From the NCBI RefSeq assembly GCF_039543245.1, contig NZ_BAABJJ010000044.1, forward strand, positions 62,001-126,000: a stretch of 64,000 nucleotides of DNA. The letters are read 5' to 3'. Source of the stretch: Algibacter_G agarivorans. Lineage in GTDB: Bacteria; Bacteroidota; Bacteroidia; Flavobacteriales; Flavobacteriaceae. The position numbers were made by a program, and so were the translations under genes. Under the pieces are notes generated by a model that did no database searches, had not been told where the DNA came from, and worked only from the letters and a program-made list of their open reading frames with translations. Within the stretch, counting starts at the first letter, position 1, and each line of letters begins with the position of its first letter. Below are positions 18,425-27,278 of this stretch, in pieces.

Positions 18425-20482
18425 TTATTTATTGTTTTTAATATGAATAGTTGCTCCTCCTCCCTTAGCTAATTGTATTTTTATATGAGATTTTGAGTTC
18501 ACACGAATTCTTTTTATCTCGTATACTGTTGGATTGGTTAAATAATCAGCACCGATACCATCTTGATAAATGATGGCTTCATATTTTAAAGTGTCGTCTA
18601 AAAATCTCAAAGAAATTTCCAATTCACGTTCCTCTTCATTTGTTATACTTCCAATAAACCAATCTTCAGAATTCTTGTCTTTTCTAGCAATAGTTACATA
18701 CTCACTTATTTCGGCATTTAACACTTTAGTGTCATCCCAATCTACAGGAACATCTTTTATAAATTGAAATGCATCAAGGTGTTCTTGGTAATGTTCGGGC
18801 AAATCGGCTGCCATTTGTATGGGGCTATACAATACGACATACAATGCCAATTGATGTGCTAACGTGGTTCTTACAGCATTATCCTTTCGGTATTCATCAA
18901 ATTTTAAATTGAATATTCCAGGGGTATAATCTATTGGTCCTGCCAGTATTCTTGTAAATGGCAATGTCACTGTATGTTCTGGAGGGTTGCCTTCGCTCCA
19001 TGCATTAAATTCTTGTCCACGTACACCTTCACGTGTCATCATATTAGGCCAAGTTCTAGCTAATCCTGTTGGCTTGATAGGCTCATGTACAATCAACATT
19101 ATTTTATGTTTAGCTGCCGTTTCTACCATTTTCTGGTAAAAATTCACCATCCATTGTCCATGGTGGTGTTCTCCTTTTGGTATTATGTTACTTACAAAGC
19201 CCACTTTTAAGTAGTTTATACCATTCGATTTTAAATATGCCATAGCGGCTTCCATGTGCTTCTCATAATTCAACACATGAGCTCCAGTTTCATGGTAACC
19301 AACTAACTCTATACCTTTTTCTTTGGCATAGGCTGCTACTTCTTTTAAATCGTAATCTTCTGTTGGTGTTTGGAAATTGGGCAAGTCTTTACTTTTCCCT
19401 ACAAAATATTCTATACCCTTATTCCAACCTTCAATCAGAAGTCCTTTAATACCATGCTTGGAAGCAAAATCGATGTACTCTATAGCATTTTCTGTGGTAG
19501 CACCATGATTTGACCCTGGTTCAAACGTATATTTCCCTATATGAATGCCCCACCAAATACCCATATATTTTGTGGGCTGAATCCAATCAGTATTTTTTAT
19601 TTTATTGGGTTCGTTTAAATTTAGAATCAAGGATGATTCTAATAATCCTCCCGGAGTATCAGAAATTTGAATGGTTCTCCAAGGTGTTTGAAATGATGAT
19701 GGTAATATTGCTTTTGTGCCATTTGCCGCTGGAACCAAATCACAAGTAAAGCCTTTTTTTTTGTCATTTAATTCCAAGGTCATGGACGAATAATTGACTA
19801 AAGAGGCTTCATGTATGCTAATATAATTACCCTCATTTGTCCTCATGGTTAATGGAGTATGTACTGCTTTTTTATTTTCTATGCCTTTTACCAAAAAATA
19901 ATTAAGCTGTTCTTCTGTAACTTGAATCTCGCTTATTTTTGAATGTGTTGTTGGGTGTTCATAACTGTTATAGTTAGCAGGTAACCACCACGTTTCATGG
20001 TCTCCTGTTAGGTTGAACTCTGTTTTTTCATCTTGAACAATGAATTCTTTGTTCTGTTCTTGTTTAGGAACTATATATCTAAACGCTACACCTTCATTAT
20101 AAATCCTAAAAAGTACCTCTATAGCATCTCCCGTTTTGTTTGTTAAACTTATTTTTACGTTAGTATATTTGTTTTGAATGGCATTATGTTGCCCCCAAAC
20201 CGGACTCCATGAGGTATTAAATTCTTTTGATTCAGTATTTTCTATTGATAAATTCTCTATAAACGAGTTTCCTTTTTTGAATTCTAATCCCAAATAAGAA
20301 GTGTCTATAATTTTTTTAGAGTTTTGATTAACTATATACCAAGGCGTACCTTTAGTATTAACCCCAAAAAACAAGGAAATATTTTTATCAGGTGATTCAA
20401 ATTTTGAAGACTTCGTATTGCAACTATTACATGCAAAAACAATAAATAAAAAATAAAGGATATGTGTTTTATTTTCACTCAT
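18425..20482 (-). CDS. GH97 alpha-glucosidase/galactosidase-family lipoprotein
   Basis: A 685-residue protein with a lipobox (FACNSC). The N-terminal beta-supersandwich of GH97 runs to about residue 300 (SWSPVWGQHNAIQNKYTN; RIYNEGVAFRYIVP). The barrel starts near YMGIWWGIHIGKYTFEPG. Three glutamates at positions known from the inverting SusB-type subgroup are present: one in VGYHETGAHVLNYEKHM, one in LIVHEPIKPTGLARTWPN and one in GVRGQEFNAW. LKVGFVSNIIPKG matches the loop carrying the basic residue. This favours an inverting alpha-glucosidase-like mechanism over the retaining alpha-galactosidase type, though specificity within GH97 is broad. It lies 69 bp downstream of the symporter gene and 4 bp upstream of the GH29 gene. 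It adds alpha-glycosidase activity to a locus otherwise built for beta-glucan. Confidence 0.87.
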   Translation of the reverse strand: MSENKTHILYFLFIVFACNSCNTKSSKFESPDKNISLFFGVNTKGTPWYIVNQNSKKIIDTSYLGLEFKKGNSFIENLSIENTESKEFNTSWSPVWGQHNAIQNKYTNVKISLTNKTGDAIEVLFRIYNEGVAFRYIVPKQEQNKEFIVQDEKTEFNLTGDHETWWLPANYNSYEHPTTHSKISEIQVTEEQLNYFLVKGIENKKAVHTPLTMRTNEGNYISIHEASLVNYSSMTLELNDKKKGFTCDLVPAANGTKAILPSSFQTPWRTIQISDTPGGLLESSLILNLNEPNKIKNTDWIQPTKYMGIWWGIHIGKYTFEPGSNHGATTENAIEYIDFASKHGIKGLLIEGWNKGIEYFVGKSKDLPNFQTPTEDYDLKEVAAYAKEKGIELVGYHETGAHVLNYEKHMEAAMAYLKSNGINYLKVGFVSNIIPKGEHHHGQWMVNFYQKMVETAAKHKIMLIVHEPIKPTGLARTWPNMMTREGVRGQEFNAWSEGNPPEHTVTLPFTRILAGPIDYTPGIFNLKFDEYRKDNAVRTTLAHQLALYVVLYSPIQMAADLPEHYQEHLDAFQFIKDVPVDWDDTKVLNAEISEYVTIARKDKNSEDWFIGSITNEEERELEISLRFLDDTLKYEAIIYQDGIGADYLTNPTVYEIKRIRVNSKSHIKIQLAKGGGATIHIKNNK

Positions 20483-20551
20483 TTGAAAGAGTAGAGTTTT
20501 TGAAAATGATAAGACTGTCTAATCAGATGAGTCTTAAAGTTGAAAAATAAA

Positions 20552-22582
20552 TTAAACGTCTTCGTGCTCTAAATTTGTCTGGTTTCTTTTTTCAAGTGCT
20601 ATTTTAATTTCATAGCAACGCTTTTCTGTTAGTGAATATCTTAGCGTAAAAAATATTGACACAAAACATAATAATAATGGTAGTCCAATTTCTACAGCAC
20701 GCATCATAAACAACGTTTTAGGTGCTTGTTGTGTTAATTCAGAAATATTTCCTTTAATGTCTGAAAGTTCATTATTAAAAGAACTCAAGTCCTCTGTGAT
20801 TTTCAAATCTGTTAATCGATTTCTTATGTTTGTAATATTCTGCGTAAGTTTTTTATAATGCACTTCACTATTCTTGTTTTCTAAAGATTTTGACTCCAAA
20901 TGTGTAAGCAATAATGTTGCTGTTATTTTAGCCTTTAAAAGACCTGCCTCTAAGGTTATTGGTACAACCTTGCTAAGTCCACTCATACCTTGAGTTGAAA
21001 TATTAAATGTGCTTAAATTTTGTTTTGACAATTCTAATTTTTGAATAATGGATGCTGTATTAGATAGTCCATCAGTCAAAGCATTCAAATCTGTATTTAT
21101 TATGTTTGATTCTACTTGTTCTGACTTTGCTTTTACAATTTCATTTTTAAGTTGTTTTACATATTCCTCAGCTTCTAGGAGTGCTTCAGCGTTAATTACT
21201 TTTGTTTTTTCAAGTAATTCTTTTGGTGAATCTACTAGGCTTTGAGAATCTGTGTTCCAGCTTTCAATTTTACTTTGCATTTCATTAATTGTACCTTGAA
21301 AAGCATCTACTTTTGTAACTTGACTTTCATCAAATTGAGTAAAAACAATGAGTAAGCCTGCAACAAAACTAGCCAAAGCCGTTCCCATTTTAATAAACCA
21401 CCAGAAAATAGAATAATAGCTTCCTTCTGAGCGCCTACCTGTTTTTAAATCATCTTCATCACAGATATCCCCTACCATAGAAGAACCTAAAGTAAAGAAA
21501 AAAAGCATTCCTGTAGAAAGCAGTATGGTCGGTATTATTACTAAATATGGGTGTTCTTGACTGTAACAAACAATTTTTGAAAGTTGAGCTAAACACATCA
21601 AAAGAATAGCAATTAATAAAGTTTTGCGTTTACCAAACTTTGGGCTTAACCAATTCAATGGAAAAACTGCAAGAAGCCCTGTAACAGCCCAAACAGTACC
21701 ATTGATTCCAAGTAAAGTTGATGCAGCAACTTTATCGCCTTCAAAAATGTAAAAAATAGGAATATAATAGCCTAGTAAATTTACAAAATTGAAACCCATA
21801 GATAGCGTGAAAATTATGATAACAAGTCTTAAAAAAGTTTTGTTTTTAAACGTGTGTTTAATATCGCTCCAAAACGCTGTTTTTTTCTGTTTGGCAGCTG
21901 CTTTAAATCCTGGTTCGCGAACGGTAAAAAACCACCAAAAAGATAGAGGAATTAATATAGCAGCTATCATCATAGATACATATTTCATTCCATCTGCCTC
22001 GTTACCTCCAGGCCCCTTAAAATATTCCATGTTTGCTAAAGCAAAAAGCCAAGGTGTACTCATTGCAAAAAGGTTTCCTAAAAAGCTTTTTGCACTAAAT
22101 AACTTTGTGCGTTCATGCGAATCGGTAGTCATTTCCATGCCCAAAGCCCCATGAGGAATCTCAAAAATGGTACAGGCTGTGAAGAAAATCAATAACCACA
22201 AAAGAATATAACCTAATTGGAACCATTGAAAGCCTGACTCTGTAGGGAATAAATTATGTACCCATTCGCCATCTGGAATCCACCACATCAAAACAAAACT
22301 AACAGCTACAGCAATACCTCCAACAAGAAGAAATGGTCGCCTGCGCCCCCATTTGCTTCTAAAATTATCTGAAAAATGCCCAACTACAGGATCCGAAATA
22401 GCATCCCATAGACGAGGAATTATTAAAATTACCCCTAACCATAATGCACTCAAACCTAAGCTTATGTTTCCTATTAAACCCATAAGCTGTCCTGCAATAT
22501 TAAACAAAGCGATAGGAATTATACCTCCAAAACCATAAGCGATTAATTGGAGCATTGGTATACGGTCTTTTAGTTTTGCCAT
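20552..22582 (-). CDS. GPH-family (MelB-like) sugar:cation symporter with a long inserted segment
   Basis: A 676-residue inner-membrane transporter. The start is typical of GPH symporters: IPMLQLIAYGFGGIIPIALF, then PRLWDAISDPVVGHFSDNFR and SKWGRRRPFLLVGG, the conserved TM2-3 motifs. About eleven hydrophobic segments follow to residue about 425 (KMGTALASFVAGLLIVFTQF). Next comes a polar region of roughly 190 residues (about 428-620), rich in Gln, Ser, Lys and Glu and probably helical or coiled coil. A last membrane helix (AVEIGLPLLLCFVSIFFTLR) and a charged tail complete it. Family members are about 450-500 residues, so the insertion is unusual. It should import di- or oligosaccharides, supplying the cytoplasmic GH94 phosphorylase. 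It starts after a terminator (22689-22723), so it probably has its own promoter and heads the downstream operon (GH97-GH29-FG-GAP-GH94). Confidence 0.88.
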   Translation of the reverse strand: MAKLKDRIPMLQLIAYGFGGIIPIALFNIAGQLMGLIGNISLGLSALWLGVILIIPRLWDAISDPVVGHFSDNFRSKWGRRRPFLLVGGIAVAVSFVLMWWIPDGEWVHNLFPTESGFQWFQLGYILLWLLIFFTACTIFEIPHGALGMEMTTDSHERTKLFSAKSFLGNLFAMSTPWLFALANMEYFKGPGGNEADGMKYVSMMIAAILIPLSFWWFFTVREPGFKAAAKQKKTAFWSDIKHTFKNKTFLRLVIIIFTLSMGFNFVNLLGYYIPIFYIFEGDKVAASTLLGINGTVWAVTGLLAVFPLNWLSPKFGKRKTLLIAILLMCLAQLSKIVCYSQEHPYLVIIPTILLSTGMLFFFTLGSSMVGDICDEDDLKTGRRSEGSYYSIFWWFIKMGTALASFVAGLLIVFTQFDESQVTKVDAFQGTINEMQSKIESWNTDSQSLVDSPKELLEKTKVINAEALLEAEEYVKQLKNEIVKAKSEQVESNIINTDLNALTDGLSNTASIIQKLELSKQNLSTFNISTQGMSGLSKVVPITLEAGLLKAKITATLLLTHLESKSLENKNSEVHYKKLTQNITNIRNRLTDLKITEDLSSFNNELSDIKGNISELTQQAPKTLFMMRAVEIGLPLLLCFVSIFFTLRYSLTEKRCYEIKIALEKRNQTNLEHEDV

Positions 22583-22688
22583 TTTTTATGTTTTTTGGTT
22601 GAAAATCTTATGCTTAAAACGACGCGTTCGTTTGTTTCAAAAATAAAATTTAGGGTAGGTTACAAATCAATTATTGGGAGGTTTACAA

Positions 22689-22723
22689 AAAAAGGGGGAG
22701 AAAAACAACATCTCTCCCCTTTT
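22689..22723 (-). terminator. Hairpin terminator between the secreted binding protein and symporter genes
   Basis: Arms AAAAGGGGGAGA and TCTCCCCTTTT pair with one bulged G around a short A-rich loop, and on the minus strand the hairpin is followed by T residues. It lies about 130 bp past the stop of the gene ending at 22854. Confidence 0.75.
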
Positions 22724-22853
22724 ATCAACTTGACTAACTTAATTTTTTATTTATGATTTTTCTCAAATCTAAAATTATTAAATAGCTTCTTAATGTTTGT
22801 TTTTACTTCTCTTTAAAATAGAGGTTATTAATAAATTTTAATTACATTAAGAA

Positions 22854-23639
22854 TTATTCTTTTAATATCTTAATTACTTTATTTGCTTTATTCGATTTTA
22901 CATTTAAAAAATAAAGCCCAGATTTTAACGTTGAAATATCTATTGTAAACGAAGCTTCAAATGTTTTACTCTCTTCTAGAATTGTTTTTCCAGTAACATC
23001 AACTAATTCAAAGGCATCAACATCAACTTTTGAGTTGACATTAATTTTATCATTAGCAGGATTAGGAAATACATTTATGGCATCACTTAAATCTACATCA
23101 TCAACTGATAAGGTTGCGCTCCACTGTAAATCATCAAAATAATAGAGATCAGTAGCTGTCCCATCTTCTTTTCCTGCATTAAAGAAAAGGACTAATGTGG
23201 TGTTTCCATTGGCAGCAGCAGCACTAAAATCATATGAGAATTCTTGCCAAGTGTTTACTGCACTAAAATCAGACCAAATTTCTACAGCTGTACCTCCTTC
23301 TATTTTTGCCAATACTTGAATTGATGTTGGAGAATATAATTTAAAACTTAATATATTATTTGTTGATAAATCTATAGCAGCTCCATAGTCAATAATTAAT
23401 GCATCCCAGCCGCTTGTTCCGTCATCTGTATATTCCCCAATATTGGCACTTGTATTTATACCGCCGCTATAGGAATTTGTTACACTCGCAACTGTACCTG
23501 GCAGAGCTTGAGAAGCTGGAGAACATTCAAAATCCGTAATTAAAGGATCTACACATTGTCCAAAAGCAATGTACGTCATAAAAGTTAGTGTAATAAGTAA
23601 TAGTTTTTTCATCTTTTTAGTTTTTAAATTAATATTCAT
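22854..23639 (-). CDS. Secreted putative glycan-binding protein with T9SS tail
   Basis: A 261-residue protein. The signal peptide is KKLLLITLTFMTYIAFGQ; the internal ATG at 23612 gives a tighter start. The mature part begins CVDPLITDFECSP. It forms one jelly-roll-like domain of about 145 residues (GWDALIIDYGAAIDLSTNN, LSFKLYSPTSIQVLAKIEGG, TWQEFSYDFSAAA, LYYFDDLQW), resembling carbohydrate-binding modules found in beta-glucan-targeting PULs. The C-terminal 80 residues (INVFPNPANDKINVNSK, then GLYFLNVKSNKANKVIKILK) are a type A T9SS sorting domain. No catalytic residues stand out. It lies 11 bp downstream of the GH3 gene and is followed by a terminator, so it closes that transcript. Binding of the locus substrate at the surface is the likely role. 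Confidence 0.75.
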   Translation of the reverse strand: MNINLKTKKMKKLLLITLTFMTYIAFGQCVDPLITDFECSPASQALPGTVASVTNSYSGGINTSANIGEYTDDGTSGWDALIIDYGAAIDLSTNNILSFKLYSPTSIQVLAKIEGGTAVEIWSDFSAVNTWQEFSYDFSAAAANGNTTLVLFFNAGKEDGTATDLYYFDDLQWSATLSVDDVDLSDAINVFPNPANDKINVNSKVDVDAFELVDVTGKTILEESKTFEASFTIDISTLKSGLYFLNVKSNKANKVIKILKE

Positions 23640-23650
23640 TTTTAATACTA

Positions 23651-25888
23651 TTATAACTCAAATGAGAACTTATTTGTGAATTTATGATTAGAGCTTCCAG
23701 CTATGAATAACTCATAATCTCCAGGCTCGCAATTAAACTCCATTTGATGATTATAAAATTTTAAATCGTTAACTTTAATTATAAAATCGACTTGTTTTGT
23801 TTCTCCTTTTTTTAAGAATATTTTCTGAAATCCTTTTAACTCTTTTACTGGTCTGGTTATACTACCTACAACATCTTTTATGTATAGTTGCACAATTTCT
23901 TCACCATCATAATCTCCTGTATTGGTAATAGTTACAGAAGCCGTAATGGTTGAATTTAGGGTAAGTATATTAGTATCTAGTGTTGTATCACCATATTTGA
24001 AGGTTGTATAGCTTAATCCATATCCAAATGGATAAAGCGGAGAATTATCTACATCCAGATATTTTGAAACATATCTTGGATCTGGATTTTCAACATCTGC
24101 TGGCCTACCAGTATTTTTTTGATTATAAAAAATAGGAATTTGTCCAACATTTCTTGGAAATGTTACTGTTAGTTTTCCTGAAGGGTTATAAACGCCATAT
24201 AATACATCTGCTATAGCATGTCCTCCTCTGGTTCCCGGAAACCATGCCTCTACAATCGCGTCAACAGTTTCATTTTCCCAAGACAAATCCAAAGGCCTTC
24301 CACTCATTAAAACCAATATTATTGGTTTACCCGTTTTTTTAATTTCTGCTATTAATGCTTGTTGATGACCCGGCAGATTTATATTAGTTCTAGAAGCTGC
24401 TTCTCCACTCATGCTTTCTGCTTCACCCATAACCATAACTACTACGTCTGAAGCTTTCGCAATGGCTTTTGCTTTATTAAAACCTGATTTATCTCCACCT
24501 ATAATGTCACAGCCTTTGGCGTATTCAAAGTTGATAGCTCTAGCTTCAAAGCCTTCTTTTACACTTACAATAGCATCTGTGTTTTTATGACCGTGTGCTG
24601 CCCAACTCCCTAGAATATGATCTTGATCATCAGCTAAAGGTCCTATTAAAGCTATTTTTTTAGAATTATCAATTGGTAATGCTTTGTTCTCATTTTTTAA
24701 CAGAACTATAGACTTTCGAGCTGCTTCTCTAGCTAATTTCAGATGAGCCTTGCTTAGAATGAGTTTTTCTTCTTTAGTTTCATCACAATATCGGTATGGA
24801 TCATCAAATAACCCTAATTCAAACTTCATTCTTAAAATATCTCTTACGGCTTCATCCAATCGCTCTACTTCTATTTTCCCTTCTTCAATAGATTGCTTCA
24901 TATGGTTTTTGTATACACCACCTTGCATATCCATATCAGAACCTGCATTGAAAGCTAGTTCACCTGCATGTTTTAAGTCTCTAGCATAACCATGAGCTAC
25001 CATTTCATTGATAGCCGTATAATCTGTAACGACAAAACCATTAAATCCCCATTCTTTTCTCAAAATATCTTCAAATAGAAATTTATTACCTGTTGCGGGT
25101 ATACCGTTTAATTCATTAAATGCTGTCATAAATGTAGCAGCGCCTTCATCTAAAGCCGCTTTAAATGGTGGTAAATACACATTTCGCAGCATGGTTTCAG
25201 ACATATCGACAGTGTGATAATCCCTTCCTCCTTGTGCGGCTCCATAAGCTGCAAAATGTTTTACACAAGCTAAAACCGTATTATTATCTGAAAGGTTTCC
25301 TTGAAACCCTTTTACACGTACTTTTGCTATTAAACTTCCTAAATAGGTGTCTTCTCCTGCGCCTTCAGATACTCTTCCCCAACGTGGGTCTCTTGAGATA
25401 TCTACCATTGGTGCAAAGGTCCAATGTAACCCAACTGCGGTGCATTCAAGAGCTGCTGTTCTTGCTGTTTGCTCCATTAAGCCTAAATCCCAACTACATG
25501 ATTCTGCCAATGGTATTGGAAAAATGGTTTTATACCCATGAATGACATCATAGCCAAAAAGCAACGGAATACCCAAACGAGTTTCCTCTACTGCCATTTT
25601 TTGAAGCTTTCTAGTATATGCTGCTCCTGTAGCATTAAATACTGCTCCTACTTGACCATTTTTTATGTAATTTTTGTAATTTTTATCTAATACAGGTCCT
25701 GTAATGTCCATACCACTAGAATACATTACCGTTTGCCCTATTTTTTCATCTAAAGTCATTTTAGACAGCAACGTGTCTATTTTTGATTCATGACTACCTT
25801 GAATCATAACAGATGATTCCCTTACTTCATTTTTACAACTCATTGAAATCATACTAAATATTATATATCTGTATATTCTTTTAAACAT
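23651..25888 (-). CDS. GH3 beta-glucosidase-family lipoprotein
   Basis: A 745-residue protein with a lipobox (SMISMSC). The GH3 (beta/alpha)8 domain shows MTLDEKIGQTVMYSSG, PLLFGYDVIHGYKTIFPIPL, HWTFAPMVDISRDPRWGRVS and VLACVKHFAAYGAAQGGRDY. The nucleophile Asp lies in GFNGFVVTDYTAINEM near residue 285. The second domain carries the acid/base region GEAESMSGEAASRTNINLPG. A fibronectin type III-like domain ends the protein (SPLYPFGYGLSYTTFKYGDT, VQLYIKDVVGSITRPVKELK). Length and domains are those of standard beta-glucosidases. It lies 4 bp downstream of a GH144-type gene and 11 bp upstream of the T9SS protein. In this context sophorose or short beta-1,2-glucans are the likely substrates, though GH3 enzymes often accept several beta-glucosidic linkages. 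Confidence 0.9.
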   Translation of the reverse strand: MFKRIYRYIIFSMISMSCKNEVRESSVMIQGSHESKIDTLLSKMTLDEKIGQTVMYSSGMDITGPVLDKNYKNYIKNGQVGAVFNATGAAYTRKLQKMAVEETRLGIPLLFGYDVIHGYKTIFPIPLAESCSWDLGLMEQTARTAALECTAVGLHWTFAPMVDISRDPRWGRVSEGAGEDTYLGSLIAKVRVKGFQGNLSDNNTVLACVKHFAAYGAAQGGRDYHTVDMSETMLRNVYLPPFKAALDEGAATFMTAFNELNGIPATGNKFLFEDILRKEWGFNGFVVTDYTAINEMVAHGYARDLKHAGELAFNAGSDMDMQGGVYKNHMKQSIEEGKIEVERLDEAVRDILRMKFELGLFDDPYRYCDETKEEKLILSKAHLKLAREAARKSIVLLKNENKALPIDNSKKIALIGPLADDQDHILGSWAAHGHKNTDAIVSVKEGFEARAINFEYAKGCDIIGGDKSGFNKAKAIAKASDVVVMVMGEAESMSGEAASRTNINLPGHQQALIAEIKKTGKPIILVLMSGRPLDLSWENETVDAIVEAWFPGTRGGHAIADVLYGVYNPSGKLTVTFPRNVGQIPIFYNQKNTGRPADVENPDPRYVSKYLDVDNSPLYPFGYGLSYTTFKYGDTTLDTNILTLNSTITASVTITNTGDYDGEEIVQLYIKDVVGSITRPVKELKGFQKIFLKKGETKQVDFIIKVNDLKFYNHQMEFNCEPGDYELFIAGSSNHKFTNKFSFEL

Positions 25889-25892
25889 TTAA

Positions 25893-27272
25893 TTATATGT
25901 TCGGACTTGTGAAACCTAATTTCTTCAAACCTCTTTTCACATCATTATCTTTCATAAAAAGGTTCCATAACAACTGAGTTCTATAGTTTTCTATCATTGC
26001 TATTATTGGGCCTTGGTCTATAGCTAAATAGCCGTCTGCTACCCAATTAAACTCATCAGAAAATGCATCATAGAACCCATACTCTCCCCATAGTTCATCT
26101 TTACGCTTATAAAAATGCTTTAAGGCTTTGGTTGATTCTTCTGGTGTATAAGGAAATGATGATAAGGCAGCTGTAGGAGTAATGATTCCTAAATCGTTTG
26201 TTGGACTGTGTGCTGAATACCCTTGATGATTATCACTTGCCGTAAGACCCCAACTATTTTCATTATACCCCTTAAACCCTTTTGGATTAGCTTTACAATA
26301 TTCATAGTTAATTAATGCATGTGCCTTATTTTGTTTAAAGTAGTTATTGCAGTAAGCATCTTTTAAACCTCTAGGATCTATTCCTATAAATGAGTAGTGA
26401 GATAAAAACAAAGGTCCTCCCAAATCTTCTCCTAAAGGCAGTTTGTGACCATAGAACATTTTACCATTTTTCATATCGCCTTTACGAGCCCAACCATTAT
26501 CATAAACCTCCTTTTTAATTGGATACGTTGGAGATGCTGCGGCTAGTACGTAAACTATTAAGGCTTCATTCCATCCACTAACATTAAGATTTAAGCTAAA
26601 CTCTTCTTTAGGAGACCAATGCCAAGACATTGAACTGTTTCCTTTTGCATACCAATTCCACTCAACATTTTCCCAAATGGTAGTTATTCTTTCCCTAATT
26701 ATATTTTCTTCAGGAATATTTTCTGAAAAGAATTGCCGGTTTATAAGTAACCCTTGTATTAAAAAAGCTGTTTCTACAATATCTCCTCCATCATCTTTTT
26801 TTCCAAAAACTCTTGTTTCCCCTGTATCTCCTAAATACCAATGAGAAAAGGCTCCATGATATGTTTCAGCATTTTCTAGAAAATTTAATATTTTATTCAA
26901 CCTCTGTATCGCTTCTTGTCTAGATATCCAACCTCTATTTACCGCTATTGGGAAACAAGAAATTCCAAAGCCTGAACCTCCTATTGTAATCATTTTTTGA
27001 GAGTCCCCCTCATAAGCATCTCCTTGCGACCTTTCTTTAGTTAAACCACTATTTGGTTCCGCAAAATCCCAAAAATATTTAAACGTTTGTTTTTGAACTA
27101 AGTCCAATAAGTCTTCGTTAGAAGTTTCTATATCACCAAGTCCGGAAACTATTACTTGATTAACTTTTGATTGCTTACAATTAAAAAGAAAAAGCACGAT
27201 ACAGATATAACCAATACTCTTTAACACATAAAATTTGGATAACGCCACAGCTATTTTACTTTCTTTTATCAT
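25893..27272 (-). CDS. GH144-type ('glycoamylase' fold) lipoprotein, probable beta-1,2-glucanase, copy 2
   Basis: A 459-residue protein with a lipobox (LFLFNCK). The fold is the PF10091 'glycoamylase' (alpha/alpha)6 barrel: LVQKQTFKYFWDFAEPNSG, GGSGFGISCFPIAVNRGWIS, the acidic cluster KKDDGGDIVETAFLIQGLL near residue 160, NSSMSWHWSPKEEFSLNLNV and YGFYDAFSDEFNWVADGYL. This family contains GH144 endo-beta-1,2-glucanases, and the DDGGDxVE cluster is at the place of their key acidic residues. The name 'glucoamylase' seen in databases is probably misleading. It is strongly similar to its upstream neighbour (27279-28589), 6 bp away, so the pair arose by tandem duplication. One copy may be endo-acting and the other sophorose-releasing, but this cannot be read from sequence. 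Confidence 0.85.
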   Translation of the reverse strand: MIKESKIAVALSKFYVLKSIGYICIVLFLFNCKQSKVNQVIVSGLGDIETSNEDLLDLVQKQTFKYFWDFAEPNSGLTKERSQGDAYEGDSQKMITIGGSGFGISCFPIAVNRGWISRQEAIQRLNKILNFLENAETYHGAFSHWYLGDTGETRVFGKKDDGGDIVETAFLIQGLLINRQFFSENIPEENIIRERITTIWENVEWNWYAKGNSSMSWHWSPKEEFSLNLNVSGWNEALIVYVLAAASPTYPIKKEVYDNGWARKGDMKNGKMFYGHKLPLGEDLGGPLFLSHYSFIGIDPRGLKDAYCNNYFKQNKAHALINYEYCKANPKGFKGYNENSWGLTASDNHQGYSAHSPTNDLGIITPTAALSSFPYTPEESTKALKHFYKRKDELWGEYGFYDAFSDEFNWVADGYLAIDQGPIIAMIENYRTQLLWNLFMKDNDVKRGLKKLGFTSPNI

Positions 27273-27278
27273 TATTCA

